From JBDRHL01 sp043816955 (GTDB taxonomy: Bacteria > Planctomycetota > Phycisphaerae > Sedimentisphaerales > CAYZTY01): a stretch of 43,783 nt of DNA. Where the stretch lies: NCBI GenBank assembly GCA_043816955.1, contig JBDRHL010000184.1, positions 1 through 43,783 of the forward strand. The letters run 5' to 3'. Below are positions 33,005 through 41,642 of this stretch, piece after piece. Under the pieces are notes generated by a model. The model searched no databases. It was not told where the DNA came from and worked only from the letters and a program-made list of their open reading frames with translations. Positions within the stretch are counted from its first letter, which is position 1; each line of letters begins with the position of its first letter. Position numbers and translations under genes: made by a program.

Positions 33005-33877
33005 TTATGAAATCTCCCTGTGGCGCATCTTGTATTTGATTAACTCCGATCGTTTTTTCCTTGCCTTATCGAGCAGCTCTCTAATCTTTCTCTCATCCCC
33101 GTTACTTATAGCCTTCTGAAGTTTTTCAAGTTCTTTGACCACTCGTCCTATGGCTCTTCTAGTATTTCCCGAATTGGTTAAAAGTATATCCGCCCATATA
33201 TTCGCCGGCCCTGACGCTATTCGGGATGCATCGATAAACCCCTGACCCGCTAGTTTCATCTCCTCAGTATCCGATGCGTTCACAAGTGCTGCTGCCATTG
33301 TATGCGGAAGATGGCTCACATCCGCAAGAATACGATCATGTACTGACGGATCCATCAGCCTGATTGAACAGCCCAGTTTCCCCCAGAATTCTTTCACCCG
33401 CCGTACTGCTTCACTGCTGGTTCGTTTTGTCGCAGTCAAAATGCAGGTTGTTCCTTCGAAAAGGTCGTCCCTGGCAAACTCGACCCCGCGCTGTTCTGAG
33501 CCTGCTATCGGATGAGATCCTACATAGTAAACACTTTTAGGGAGTATCCTCTCAGCCCAGCGGTGGGCCTGAACCTTTGTTGAGCCGACATCGGTTACTA
33601 TGCACCCCGACGGAAGTGCACCGCAAATCTCCTTAAATATATTCTCGAAGGTAAGGATCGGAGTTGCAAGAATAACTATGTCCGCCCTTTCTACCCCCTC
33701 AGTCAAACTGTCAACCACAACATCAGCCACACCAAGCTGCCGCGCCTTTCGCCTCGTTACAGGCCGATGGCTGTACCCTACAATTCTCACACCAGGCATC
33801 GTCCGTAAAACCGCCAGCGCCACCGAGCCGCCCAAAAGCCCCAGTCCGACAACCGTTATTTGGCGTAACCTCTTCAA
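33005..33877 (-). CDS. tyrA: prephenate dehydrogenase
   Basis: The 290-residue NAD(P)-dependent enzyme of tyrosine synthesis carries out oxidative decarboxylation of prephenate to 4-hydroxyphenylpyruvate. Seen: ITVVGLGLLGGSVALAV, ILATPILTFENI, VTDVGSTKV, YYVGSHPIAGSEQRG with the catalytic histidine, and HDRILADVSHLPHTMAAAL. There is no chorismate mutase or ACT domain, so it is the short form; an arogenate-specific enzyme cannot be excluded. The start is TTG 33877, with TAAGG 8 bases upstream and alignment to the family N-terminus. It is the first gene of the leftward tyrA-purL-purQ group. Confidence 0.93.
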   Translation of the reverse strand: MKRLRQITVVGLGLLGGSVALAVLRTMPGVRIVGYSHRPVTRRKARQLGVADVVVDSLTEGVERADIVILATPILTFENIFKEICGALPSGCIVTDVGSTKVQAHRWAERILPKSVYYVGSHPIAGSEQRGVEFARDDLFEGTTCILTATKRTSSEAVRRVKEFWGKLGCSIRLMDPSVHDRILADVSHLPHTMAAALVNASDTEEMKLAGQGFIDASRIASGPANIWADILLTNSGNTRRAIGRVVKELEKLQKAISNGDERKIRELLDKARKKRSELIKYKMRHREIS

Positions 33878-33923
33878 TATGAAAACCTTACAACAACAAA
33901 CAGATAAACTGACAACTATAAAA

Positions 33924-33950
33924 AGTATAATGCAACTCGCCTTCTGTCAA
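33924..33950 (-). promoter_or_regulatory. candidate promoter of tyrA-purL-purQ
   Basis: On the minus strand a perfect TTGACA (33950-33945), a short 15-base spacer and TATACT (33929-33924). The start site would be near 33917, about 40 bases before the TTG. The short spacer lowers confidence. Confidence 0.42.
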
Positions 33951-34069
33951 TTTTTTTCTTTTATTTATACGCTGTAAATGTTAATATGGTAAACTCGAAG
34001 ACACTAAAGCCAGGGAAAAGGCTATCCACGACAATTTCCAACCCTCAATTATGGGAAGGAAATTTTTTA

Positions 34070-34114
34070 ATGGTACATATGGAAACTCTGAAAAACATAG
34101 ACTGTTATGGTTGA
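34070..34114 (+). CDS. short upstream ORF overlapping the accA start
   Basis: A 14-codon frame (MVHMETLKNIDCYG) runs from ATG 34070, which has AAGGA (34056-34060) 9 bases upstream. Its TGA (34112-34114) lies just inside accA, whose ATG is at 34107 and has no Shine-Dalgarno of its own. Ribosomes that translate the short frame would end on top of the accA start, a standard layout for translational coupling. It is in a different frame from accA, so it is not an N-terminal extension. No expression evidence exists; this rests on layout alone. Confidence 0.45.
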   Translation: MVHMETLKNIDCYG

Positions 34115-35186
34115 GAATAATAATAACGGCGCCGGCTATCTGCAGTTTGAAAAAAGTATCGCTGCTTTTGACCGACAGATAGACGAACTCAATAGACTCA
34201 ATTCCACTAAAGGGATCGACTACTCTGCGGAAATTCGACAGCTTCACAAAGATCGAGTCGCCGAATTAAAGAAAATATATTCCCAGCTTACCCCATGGCA
34301 GACTGTTCAGGTCGCACGACATCCAAAAAGACCCCTCCTGAGAGATTATCTCGGGCTGATGGTAAAAGACTTCAAGGAACTCCATGGTGACAAATGCTTC
34401 GGTGACGACCGCGCCATTATCACAGGCATGGGACAGATCGGCAGAAATAAGGTCATGATCGTCGGTCAGGACAAGGGAAGAGAAACAAAGGAAAAAATTG
34501 CCTGCAATTTCGGATGTGCAAATCCTGAAGGCTACAGAAAGGCCCTGGCCAAAATGAAGCTCGCAGAAAAATTCGGCATCCCCGTCGTAACGCTGATTGA
34601 TACCCCCGGCGCATATCCGGGAATAGGAGCAGAAGAACGCGGACAGGCCCAGGCCATAGCCGTCAACCTCATGGAAATGTCACGGCTCAGGATCCCCATT
34701 ATTTGTATCGTTATCGGCGAGGGAGGATCCGGAGGAGCTCTCGGAATAGGCGTCGGCGATCGCCTCGCCATGCTTGAATTTGCATACTACTCGGTCATTT
34801 CTCCGGAAGGCTGCGCCGCCATCCTTTGGCGGGATGGCACACAGGCTGAACAGGCTGCAGAAGCACTCCGGCTTACAAGCAAAGACCTCTACAGGCTTGA
34901 CCTTGTCGATAACGTTATACCCGAACCCCTCGGAGGCGCCCACAGAAACATCTATGAAGCTGCTCACAACGTGGAAACATACATCATTAAAACATTACAG
35001 GGCTTGAAGCGAACAACCCTTGATCACCTGCTGGAAAACCGCTACAAAAAACTCCGGGCTGTCGGAACTTTTACAGGAAAACAAACCTCTCTCAAAACGC
35101 TTCCGGTAAAGCTTATCAGAAAAACCATGACCATAAAAGCTGCCCCCGCACCTTTGATCTCATCGCACCACCCCGTTAAAATCTGA
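34107..35186 (+). CDS. accA: acetyl-CoA carboxylase carboxyltransferase subunit alpha
   Basis: The 359-residue crotonase-fold protein pairs with AccD to transfer carboxyl from biotin to acetyl-CoA, making malonyl-CoA for fatty acid synthesis. Seen: LQFEKSIAAFDRQIDELNRL at the N-terminus, WQTVQVARHPKRPLLRDYL, CNFGCANPEGYRKALAKMKLAEKF, TLIDTPGAYPGIGAEERGQA, and the oxyanion region GEGGSGGALGIGVGD. It is about 40 residues longer than the E. coli protein, owing to a basic C-terminal tail. No accD or accBC is in the window. The start codon lies within the end of a short upstream ORF, so translation may be coupled. Confidence 0.95.
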   Translation: MVENNNNGAGYLQFEKSIAAFDRQIDELNRLNSTKGIDYSAEIRQLHKDRVAELKKIYSQLTPWQTVQVARHPKRPLLRDYLGLMVKDFKELHGDKCFGDDRAIITGMGQIGRNKVMIVGQDKGRETKEKIACNFGCANPEGYRKALAKMKLAEKFGIPVVTLIDTPGAYPGIGAEERGQAQAIAVNLMEMSRLRIPIICIVIGEGGSGGALGIGVGDRLAMLEFAYYSVISPEGCAAILWRDGTQAEQAAEALRLTSKDLYRLDLVDNVIPEPLGGAHRNIYEAAHNVETYIIKTLQGLKRTTLDHLLENRYKKLRAVGTFTGKQTSLKTLPVKLIRKTMTIKAAPAPLISSHHPVKI

Positions 35187-35202
35187 TACCCCCTCGCCTC
35201 TC

Positions 35203-35682
35203 CTACTTCGCAGGCTCGCTCGATGTCTCTTCCCGCGGATCCACCCCCTGCTCAATCGCCGATATCTTGTTAACACGCCGCTGGTGCCTGCCGCCCACAA
35301 AATCTGTGCTCAGCCACGTCTCTACTATCTTCCGCAGCACCACCGCGCCGATCAAATCTCCCGCAACACACAAAACATTCGCATCGTTATGGTGCCTTGA
35401 TATCTGGGCGTTCAGCTCATCAAAGCATAATGCAGCACGCACTCCCCTGACCTTATTGGCAGCAATGCTCATGCCAATCCCCGTCCCGCAGACCAGAATC
35501 GCTCGATCTGCTTGTTTATTCGACACCGCAGTAGCCGCAACATACGCCAGATCCGGGTAGTCCACAGGATTGCTGTTTGATGTACCAAAATCAATTGCCT
35601 CATGACCCAACTGAGTGACGATTCCTTTTACCTGCTCTTTGGCCTCATAACCTCGATGATCACTTGCTACTGCTATCTTCAT
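35203..35682 (-). CDS. rpiB: ribose-5-phosphate isomerase B
   Basis: The 159-residue LacA/RpiB-family enzyme interconverts ribose 5-phosphate and ribulose 5-phosphate. Seen: KIAVASDHRGYEAKE with the conserved histidine H9, PVDYPDLA, the catalytic cysteine C65 in ILVCGTGIGMSIAANK, and CFDELNAQISRHHNDANVLC. The last 15 residues are a non-conserved tail. The start overlaps the stop of the preceding fusion gene by four bases (ATGA), so the two are coupled. It ends 16 bases from the convergent accA gene. Confidence 0.95.
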   Translation of the reverse strand: MKIAVASDHRGYEAKEQVKGIVTQLGHEAIDFGTSNSNPVDYPDLAYVAATAVSNKQADRAILVCGTGIGMSIAANKVRGVRAALCFDELNAQISRHHNDANVLCVAGDLIGAVVLRKIVETWLSTDFVGGRHQRRVNKISAIEQGVDPREETSSEPAK

Positions 35683-36800
35683 TGCAAAAACTCACCAACT
35701 CTCTTTAACACGCCCTGCTTTATCATCTCGCCGCATCTGATATATACATCCTGACATCCGCCAATGGGATCAGAAATTTCCTCTTCTTCAGTCAGCAGTC
35801 GGCACTTTTTTGCTGCATCAGGCCAAACCGAACAAATATGCTCAATATGGTCTGCCGACATGGCAAAAATATAGTCGCTTCTCTCGACCATCTCGGTCGA
35901 AATTGCCTTACTCCTGCAACTGCTGATATTTACCTCTTCCTTTTCGCAAAATGCTATACTTTCAGCACTTGCACCCATACCGCCAATAGCTGCGATTCCC
36001 GCAGAATCTACCATATAACCTATCGATTCCAACTCGTCAAGACCGCAGCCTAGTTTTTCCGATAAATATTTTCGGCAAAGTCCTTCCGCCACTGGACTGC
36101 GGCAAGTATTGCCTGTACAGACAAATAGAATCCTCACCACCGACATATCCCTGATCTGCTCGATCGAATAGGCGCCCTCTCGAAGTACCTCCCACCCTTT
36201 TGCACCTGCCTTGACAACCGTGCTGCTTTTTTTGTATGCACAAGCCCCCCCATCCAGAACAAGTTCCACACTCCCTGCAAGCTGATCAGCCACACCTTTT
36301 ATATCTGTGGCAGGTTCTTGTCCCGCAAGGTTCGCGCTTGGCACAAATACCGGTTTCCTGCAGACGCTTAAAACCGCTGAAGCTATCGCGCTGTCAGGAC
36401 ATCGAATACCTATGGAATTATCCGGGTATAGACAATTGAAAACCTCCTCATCGAAAACTTTTCGCTGATTGCACAACACCGATCCATCTAATTCAAAGAC
36501 AATCGTAATCGGACCAGGCCAGCCCGTCTCAATCAATTTCTTCACCCGCGCATCCCTCACAGGAGCATACCTGGCAACATCTTCTTTCCGACCGATGTGA
36601 AGCGTATATCGTTTCTGCCCGCTGCGCTGCTTGAGTTTGTTAAGCCGCTCCACCGATGACCTCTGAGCGACACACCCTATCCCGTAAACCGTCTCCGTGG
36701 GAAAAACAATCAGCCCGCCCATCTCAAGTACCTCCGCCGCCTTGCGCACAATTTCTGCATCAGGGCGCCTTGCGTCTACTTTGATAATCTCAGTGTGCAT
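35679..36800 (-). CDS. fusion of threonylcarbamoyl-AMP synthase (Sua5/YrdC/YwlC) with a low-molecular-weight phosphatase of YwlE type
   Basis: The 373-residue protein has two domains. Residues 1 to about 215 are YrdC/Sua5, which makes threonylcarbamoyl-AMP for tRNA t6A: VFPTETVYGIGC, the K-x-R in KQRSGQKRYTL, WPGPITIVF and VFVPSANLAGQEP. Residues about 222-373 are a low-molecular-weight phosphatase, with the P-loop C228-T-G-N-T-C-R234 and the general acid in EISDPIGG. The threonine at 232 matches the residue linked to phosphoarginine preference in Bacillus YwlE. ATG 36800 is chosen over an ATG 10 codons earlier because GAGGAG lies just upstream. It overlaps rpiB by four bases, matching the order ywlC-ywlE-ywlF(rpiB) in Bacillus. 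Confidence 0.9.
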   Translation of the reverse strand: MHTEIIKVDARRPDAEIVRKAAEVLEMGGLIVFPTETVYGIGCVAQRSSVERLNKLKQRSGQKRYTLHIGRKEDVARYAPVRDARVKKLIETGWPGPITIVFELDGSVLCNQRKVFDEEVFNCLYPDNSIGIRCPDSAIASAVLSVCRKPVFVPSANLAGQEPATDIKGVADQLAGSVELVLDGGACAYKKSSTVVKAGAKGWEVLREGAYSIEQIRDMSVVRILFVCTGNTCRSPVAEGLCRKYLSEKLGCGLDELESIGYMVDSAGIAAIGGMGASAESIAFCEKEEVNISSCRSKAISTEMVERSDYIFAMSADHIEHICSVWPDAAKKCRLLTEEEEISDPIGGCQDVYIRCGEMIKQGVLKRVGEFLQ

Positions 36801-36850
36801 ACATCTCCTCTCGGTATCTCTGAAAACCATATCCCTCGCTTCTGCTGCAA

Positions 36851-36864
36851 GTCATGTCCATGAC
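36851..36864. promoter_or_regulatory. palindrome upstream of the Sua5-phosphatase gene
   Basis: GTCATG-TC-CATGAC is a perfect 6-bp inverted repeat with a 2-base centre, about 50 bases upstream of the start codon. The size and symmetry fit a dimeric repressor site, but no regulator is known and a second copy was not found. Confidence 0.28.
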
Positions 36865-36957
36865 AATCATATAACAAACCGTGATAACAAAATCAACACC
36901 AAACGCCGGCCCGGCATACACTACGCCGACAGCTGCCTGCATAATCAGAAAAACAAT

Positions 36958-36986
36958 TTGACAAACATATTAGCTCCTACTACACT
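36958..36986 (+). promoter_or_regulatory. candidate promoter of the 37069 glycosidase-like gene
   Basis: A perfect TTGACA (36958-36963), a 17-base spacer and TACACT (36981-36986). The start site near 36993 gives a leader of about 76 bases, which holds a small hairpin GGCCG-GAT-CGGCC at 37022-37034. Confidence 0.6.
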
Positions 36987-37068
36987 TCCTGGCTTCTGAG
37001 TCGTATCTGCTATTAATACCAGGCCGGATCGGCCCGCTTTACTGGTGTTTATCTGGGAGTGATTCAAA

Positions 37069-39024
37069 GTGTTGAAGATTATAAAAAACAAAGACAGCGT
37101 ACTGGTGCAAACTACAACAACGACTCTCCAATGGGATTTAACCAGGGGCGGACAGATCACAAAATGTGATTTGAAAGGTTATCAGGCCTCCCACTCTCTC
37201 CTGAAAAATGATCAGCCTGTTCCAAATCTTACTCTCGACCTTGGTAAAACGCTCATAAGCCTCGCAGACAGCCCTGTCGAGACCGAATTTATACGACGAA
37301 CCGAAGATCGCTTCACTTTCAGGACAAAAGCAAGATACGCAGACATGTTCACCATCGAACAGGAATACGATGTTTTTCCCGAAGGCATCGTATTCTGCGA
37401 ATTCGCAGTTGTACTTGACGATGGCAAAAAAGCCAATGTCCGCAATGCTTACATGACCTTCCCCCTGCATATCCTCGATGCAAAAAAACTTCGTGGAAAC
37501 TATATAAGCCGTGACCTCTACCTCAAACAGGATGTTACCTGCGTCCACGTCCTGAGCAGCACGGAAATATGCATGGATCGCGACAAAACCGCCGACATAC
37601 CACATCTGCTCTCGCTCTACGGCCTGGACCTCGGCTGGTCTGAAAGTCGCTATTTCTCAAACCGTTTTGAAATGGCCATCGAAGATTCAACCTCACTAGG
37701 CGGCCAAATGCTTGCCCCGACACGCACAATTGCAGGGCCGCAGAAAAACCACTGGCAGCTTACATGGAAACTCTGCGAAAATTCCTCCGAGCAAATAACA
37801 GGACCCTTCCTCTACCGAAACAAATGGGCTATCTTCTGCGGCTCGGCAAGAACCCACGCTGGACCCAATGCCGACCCTGCAAGAAGAACCAACGTCATGG
37901 GCGCAAGAATCTGTCACATCATGTACCCATATGTGCGACAGGGAGACGAATGGCCCTGGTGCTCTGTCCCCATTCGGCAGACATTTTACCAGGATGTTCA
38001 GCTCGCAAAAGGAAATCCCTCAATAGACCGCATCGATGAAGCCGCAGACCTCGGTGCAAACATACTCATACTTCATCAGTTCTGGATGAGAAACGGCGGA
38101 AGCAACGGCGAGCCTATGGCCGATTACAAAGTCAACGACCCTGAATGGTTCAAAGCCGTCATCGACAGGGCGCACAAAAGAGGAATGAGAGTCGCCGTCT
38201 ACATGAGAGGAATCGAGCATTACAGCCTCTACTACGATTTCTTCGAAAAATACATGAAAAAGGATTGGGATGGCCTATACATCGACTGGGCTTCACCTTT
38301 CGGACTCGGATATACAAAATCAACCTCTAAACACTGTTCGATTTTTAACTGGTTCATGTTCATACGGGCTTTGAGAAAAAGAGTCGGCTCCGGCGGCTTC
38401 CTCATCGGACATACTAGTGTGCAGACCCATGCCTCTTACGCCCTCTTCGACGCCGCACTTACAGGCGAGTTCTCCGTCATGCACGCCGGCCTGCTCGCTT
38501 CCCCGGAAATCAGCGCAAGCTACTCCGGCTCCGCTGGTTGTGCTGTGCACCTGATGTCCGGAAATTCTCCCGATAGAGCGGTGTTCTCAAGCCAGAAAGC
38601 TGCTGGATTCTCCGCGGCATTAGCCTACTCTAATCATCCCTTTATGGAACCTGACATAGAATTCAAAAAAGTAAACGCCTATATCCAGCCTCTCTGGGAT
38701 CTTTTCACAGCCTTAGGCTCTGATCCTGTCAGAATGTACAACCCCAACGTCGGAACCGAAAAGGTATTCGAATGGAGCGAGGACGCGCTTCACCCCATCG
38801 CTTACAAAAATGCCGAAGGCACCGTCCTTGTCATCGTCACCAACCTCAGCGAACAAACCGTCTCCGCAACTGTTGACGTAGACCTCAAAGCTATCGGCAT
38901 CGACCCCGCTAAAAAGATCACGCCGCTGAAGATAAAAGGCACACACACCGCCGAAGTCCGCAATACAAAAATAACCATAGATAACATGCCCCCATATTTC
39001 TTCACCGGCCTGTTGATCGGGTAA
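37069..39024 (+). CDS. uncharacterised glycoside hydrolase-like protein (alpha-galactosidase/DUF6259-like TIM barrel)
   Basis: The 651-residue protein has no signal peptide. Residues 1 to about 245 are beta-rich and resemble the N-terminal sandwich of GH31/GH36/GH97-type enzymes. Residues about 300-570 look like a TIM barrel: ANILILHQFW, RGMRVAVYMRG and WDGLYIDWASPFG with D406 as the likely nucleophile, plus LTGEFSV with E467 as a possible acid/base. A C-terminal beta-sandwich follows. The DUF6259 comparison is from memory and uncertain; substrate unknown. Start is GTG with GGGAG 9 bases upstream. It stands alone between divergent and convergent neighbours with its own promoter candidate. Confidence 0.7.
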   Translation: MLKIIKNKDSVLVQTTTTTLQWDLTRGGQITKCDLKGYQASHSLLKNDQPVPNLTLDLGKTLISLADSPVETEFIRRTEDRFTFRTKARYADMFTIEQEYDVFPEGIVFCEFAVVLDDGKKANVRNAYMTFPLHILDAKKLRGNYISRDLYLKQDVTCVHVLSSTEICMDRDKTADIPHLLSLYGLDLGWSESRYFSNRFEMAIEDSTSLGGQMLAPTRTIAGPQKNHWQLTWKLCENSSEQITGPFLYRNKWAIFCGSARTHAGPNADPARRTNVMGARICHIMYPYVRQGDEWPWCSVPIRQTFYQDVQLAKGNPSIDRIDEAADLGANILILHQFWMRNGGSNGEPMADYKVNDPEWFKAVIDRAHKRGMRVAVYMRGIEHYSLYYDFFEKYMKKDWDGLYIDWASPFGLGYTKSTSKHCSIFNWFMFIRALRKRVGSGGFLIGHTSVQTHASYALFDAALTGEFSVMHAGLLASPEISASYSGSAGCAVHLMSGNSPDRAVFSSQKAAGFSAALAYSNHPFMEPDIEFKKVNAYIQPLWDLFTALGSDPVRMYNPNVGTEKVFEWSEDALHPIAYKNAEGTVLVIVTNLSEQTVSATVDVDLKAIGIDPAKKITPLKIKGTHTAEVRNTKITIDNMPPYFFTGLLIG

Positions 39025-39055
39025 AATAAAAAACAGACAATTTAATCATTCCTCA

Positions 39056-39072
39056 ACAGCAATAACCGCTGT
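39056..39072. terminator. weak hairpin between convergent genes
   Basis: ACAGC (39056-39060) pairs with GCTGT (39068-39072) around a 7-base loop, followed by AGTCTTTC. It lies in the 110-base gap between the glycosidase-like gene and the DUF2339 gene. The stem is short and the T run poor. Confidence 0.22.
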
Positions 39073-39134
39073 AGTCTTTCTGCACATAATTCATATCAGG
39101 CTATTGCCGTGGATTCCTGGTGATCTGCAGGCTT

Positions 39135-41489
39135 TCATTCTTTCTTCTCGTCCTTCTGGCTGGAAAGCCTCAGTGCAACCTTTTCAAAAAAGCCCTGCTT
39201 CTTGCAGTACTGATATAAAAACGAAACGGCTATCATCGCCAGCCCCAAAACAATAAAGCCTGCTATACGGTACACGCTCTTAAGCATACTCATGTCAAAA
39301 ATAAATGCCTTCGCAAGTACAATACCAAATAGCCCCAATGCCGCATATCGCAAAGCCGCCTTCTTCCGCCACAAACCGACCGCAACAAGCAGTGACCCAT
39401 ATATCGCCCACATCACTGAAAGATACATCTGAGCAAGGAACTTCCAGTTAATTACCCCCTCCGCGCCCAGCCCTCTGTAATACCAGTACAGATATATCTC
39501 CTCGCTGAGTAATACCCAAAAAACGAAAATCCCCGCAAAAGCAACACCGCCAGACACATATTGACTCGCGACAACCGGGCCTGGCCTCCGCCTCAACAAA
39601 GCAGAACTCACAAAAAGGGCCGCAACAAAAAGCAGCCCGATCAGCATGTCCTTGTTAAAAAACACCACGAATTGTTCGCGGTGGAAATTGAAAAAGAATG
39701 TAATTATGAATACTGATCCGACCGCTGTAAAAAAACATGCCGACACCCTGCACAGCCGCCCTTTAGGACTGAAGGGCTGAACAACAAAACTCAGAACCGA
39801 TAGCGACAGCAGTCCTGTAAGACCCTCGCAGAAATACTGCCTGTAAACTACGCTGTATTTCTGCGAAAGGTTCAGAACCAGATGATAATGCAGATGCATG
39901 ATCGAAGCGGCCAGCAGTACAAATACGAACCCGCAATATAGAATCTGAGCCAGCATCCCGCGCCCGCGAGGGTCAAGAACCTCCGATTGCCGATATATCA
40001 GATGAAACAGATATAACCCCGCTGCAACGAAAAACCACGAAAGAAACGCTTCGTTGAAAAACACTCTGAAAGGCTCAGAATACATCGGTAACTGGATCAG
40101 CAGATCGAACAGACTCAGCACCAGCACGATAAATGAACCTAACTGCGTCAGCAGGCTGCGGTACCTCGTACCAATCAACGCTAGAATCACCGCTTCAGCC
40201 GCCCATGCCATGACAAGCCCGTACATCTCAAAGTAAAGTGGAATCGCTATCGTTACACAGAAAATGCCGATTGCCGCAAGAACCAGCCGCAGCCGCTCGT
40301 CTTCCCGGCACCTGTACCGTACAAGACCAGCCATTACAAAATGCATTATCGCCATTGTCGCAATGCAAAAACAAAGCAGATTGCTATGACGCCCATACAA
40401 AATCCTGTACAAAAAATACAAAACGATAACGGCGTTGCCCATCGCCAGAACAGGCGCCTCCTTCTTGGCTACAATCCGCTTGACGAGCTCATACAGGTTC
40501 GGAAGCACCAGAAACATCGTGAAAAATACCCCAAGCCACCCGATCGCAACACCCATTTGCTCCGGTCTGTCGGCTACATAAAACTTCTCAAACCATCCTG
40601 TATAAAGAATGAACGTACCCGCAAAAGCCAGAATATTTACTGCACGCCATTTCCGCAAAACCGAACAGCCTAGCACACCTATGCTTAAAATCGAAACATA
40701 AATAAACAGTGCGAAGGGCCTGTTCTCATTCACCGAAAGTATCACCGGCGTCAAAAATCCGCCCAGAAGTGCAAGAAACGCAATGACAATCTCATCCAAA
40801 GCTACCGCATATGCAAGCGCTCCGCCGGTTATTATTATCGAAAACCCAAATGCTGTTACAGAACCGATCAACTCGTAGAAACCATACGCACAAAAAACGG
40901 CTGCGTAAAGCAAAGCAAACCCCAACGCTGTCAGCCCCTTAGCTGCGATCCCATAATCTCGCCGACGTGTAACTTCACCTATCGCCAACGCTGCCACTCC
41001 CCCCGCTACTGTTATGATAATCCTGCCAACCTCACCAATCAAAGAGTAATCGTATACAAATTTCAGGAAAAAACATATGCCCACAATAAGCGTGATGATC
41101 CCCGCTATGTTTACCCACTTGGTCCCTATGATCTGCTCTACTGAATCTATGGGCTTGGCTTTGTCTTGCTCCACAAAATCATATTCCTTGAGACGCACCT
41201 TTTGTGCTGCTGCCTGTAGATACTCGCCAACTTCTCTGCTTTCCACAGGCCTTGAAATGCCCTGTTCGGACACCTGCTTCTTCACTTCGCTAACCACTGC
41301 TGTAACTCCTTCTGCCGTTTCCGCTTCACCGCCTTTCCCAGGCAATTCTGCCCGATCCTCTCTCCGCTCGAACTTACTCACAAGCAGGTTCAATTTCTCC
41401 TCAAGATGCCCTAGACGACTGCTTATACTGATGCCGATAACCAGCAACACAATAAACAGGCACAAAGCAAGAAAAACCACTCCAACCAT
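39135..41489 (-). CDS. DUF2339 polytopic membrane protein
   Basis: The 784-residue inner-membrane protein has an N-terminal TM (VVFLALCLFIVLLVIGISI), then a cytoplasmic stretch of about 100 residues with coiled-coil character. More than 20 hydrophobic helices follow, starting at GTKWVNIAGIITLIVGICFFLKFVYD, the signature opening of the DUF2339 (PF10101) family. Later segments such as GLTALGFALLYAAVFCAYGFYELI and FAFLALLGGFLTPVIL fit it too. The family has no established function. GGGAG lies about 8 bases before the ATG. It is transcribed divergently from the LtaS-like gene, with 153 bases between the two start codons. Confidence 0.88.
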   Translation of the reverse strand: MVGVVFLALCLFIVLLVIGISISSRLGHLEEKLNLLVSKFERREDRAELPGKGGEAETAEGVTAVVSEVKKQVSEQGISRPVESREVGEYLQAAAQKVRLKEYDFVEQDKAKPIDSVEQIIGTKWVNIAGIITLIVGICFFLKFVYDYSLIGEVGRIIITVAGGVAALAIGEVTRRRDYGIAAKGLTALGFALLYAAVFCAYGFYELIGSVTAFGFSIIITGGALAYAVALDEIVIAFLALLGGFLTPVILSVNENRPFALFIYVSILSIGVLGCSVLRKWRAVNILAFAGTFILYTGWFEKFYVADRPEQMGVAIGWLGVFFTMFLVLPNLYELVKRIVAKKEAPVLAMGNAVIVLYFLYRILYGRHSNLLCFCIATMAIMHFVMAGLVRYRCREDERLRLVLAAIGIFCVTIAIPLYFEMYGLVMAWAAEAVILALIGTRYRSLLTQLGSFIVLVLSLFDLLIQLPMYSEPFRVFFNEAFLSWFFVAAGLYLFHLIYRQSEVLDPRGRGMLAQILYCGFVFVLLAASIMHLHYHLVLNLSQKYSVVYRQYFCEGLTGLLSLSVLSFVVQPFSPKGRLCRVSACFFTAVGSVFIITFFFNFHREQFVVFFNKDMLIGLLFVAALFVSSALLRRRPGPVVASQYVSGGVAFAGIFVFWVLLSEEIYLYWYYRGLGAEGVINWKFLAQMYLSVMWAIYGSLLVAVGLWRKKAALRYAALGLFGIVLAKAFIFDMSMLKSVYRIAGFIVLGLAMIAVSFLYQYCKKQGFFEKVALRLSSQKDEKKE

Positions 41490-41527
41490 TTCTGCAGCTC
41501 CCGAAAATTCACTCCTTTACGAAAATA

Positions 41528-41556
41528 ACATTAACCACTCCATGCTGTCCAATCAA
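41528..41556 (-). promoter_or_regulatory. weak candidate promoter of the DUF2339 gene
   Basis: On the minus strand TTGATT (41556-41551), a 17-base spacer and TAATGT (41533-41528). The spacing is right but the -10 matches only half the consensus. Confidence 0.25.
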
Positions 41557-41605
41557 GAAGTTTTATCCTGCCCTTGCCGTCCTTGTCTTCCACCTCACAA
41601 CATCC

Positions 41606-41634
41606 TTGTTATCCGCTCTGCTCCGCTGTATACT
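41606..41634 (+). promoter_or_regulatory. candidate promoter of the LtaS-like gene (leaderless)
   Basis: TTGTTA (41606-41611), a 17-base spacer and TATACT (41629-41634). The predicted start site near 41641 is two bases before the ATG at 41643, and no Shine-Dalgarno is present. Confidence 0.5.
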
Positions 41635-41642
41635 GCGATTCT

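Noticed and set aside
31593..33119. 508-codon open frame on the + strand
   Set aside because: It lies antisense to purL and the end of tyrA, is rich in His, Arg and Cys, and shows no family features.
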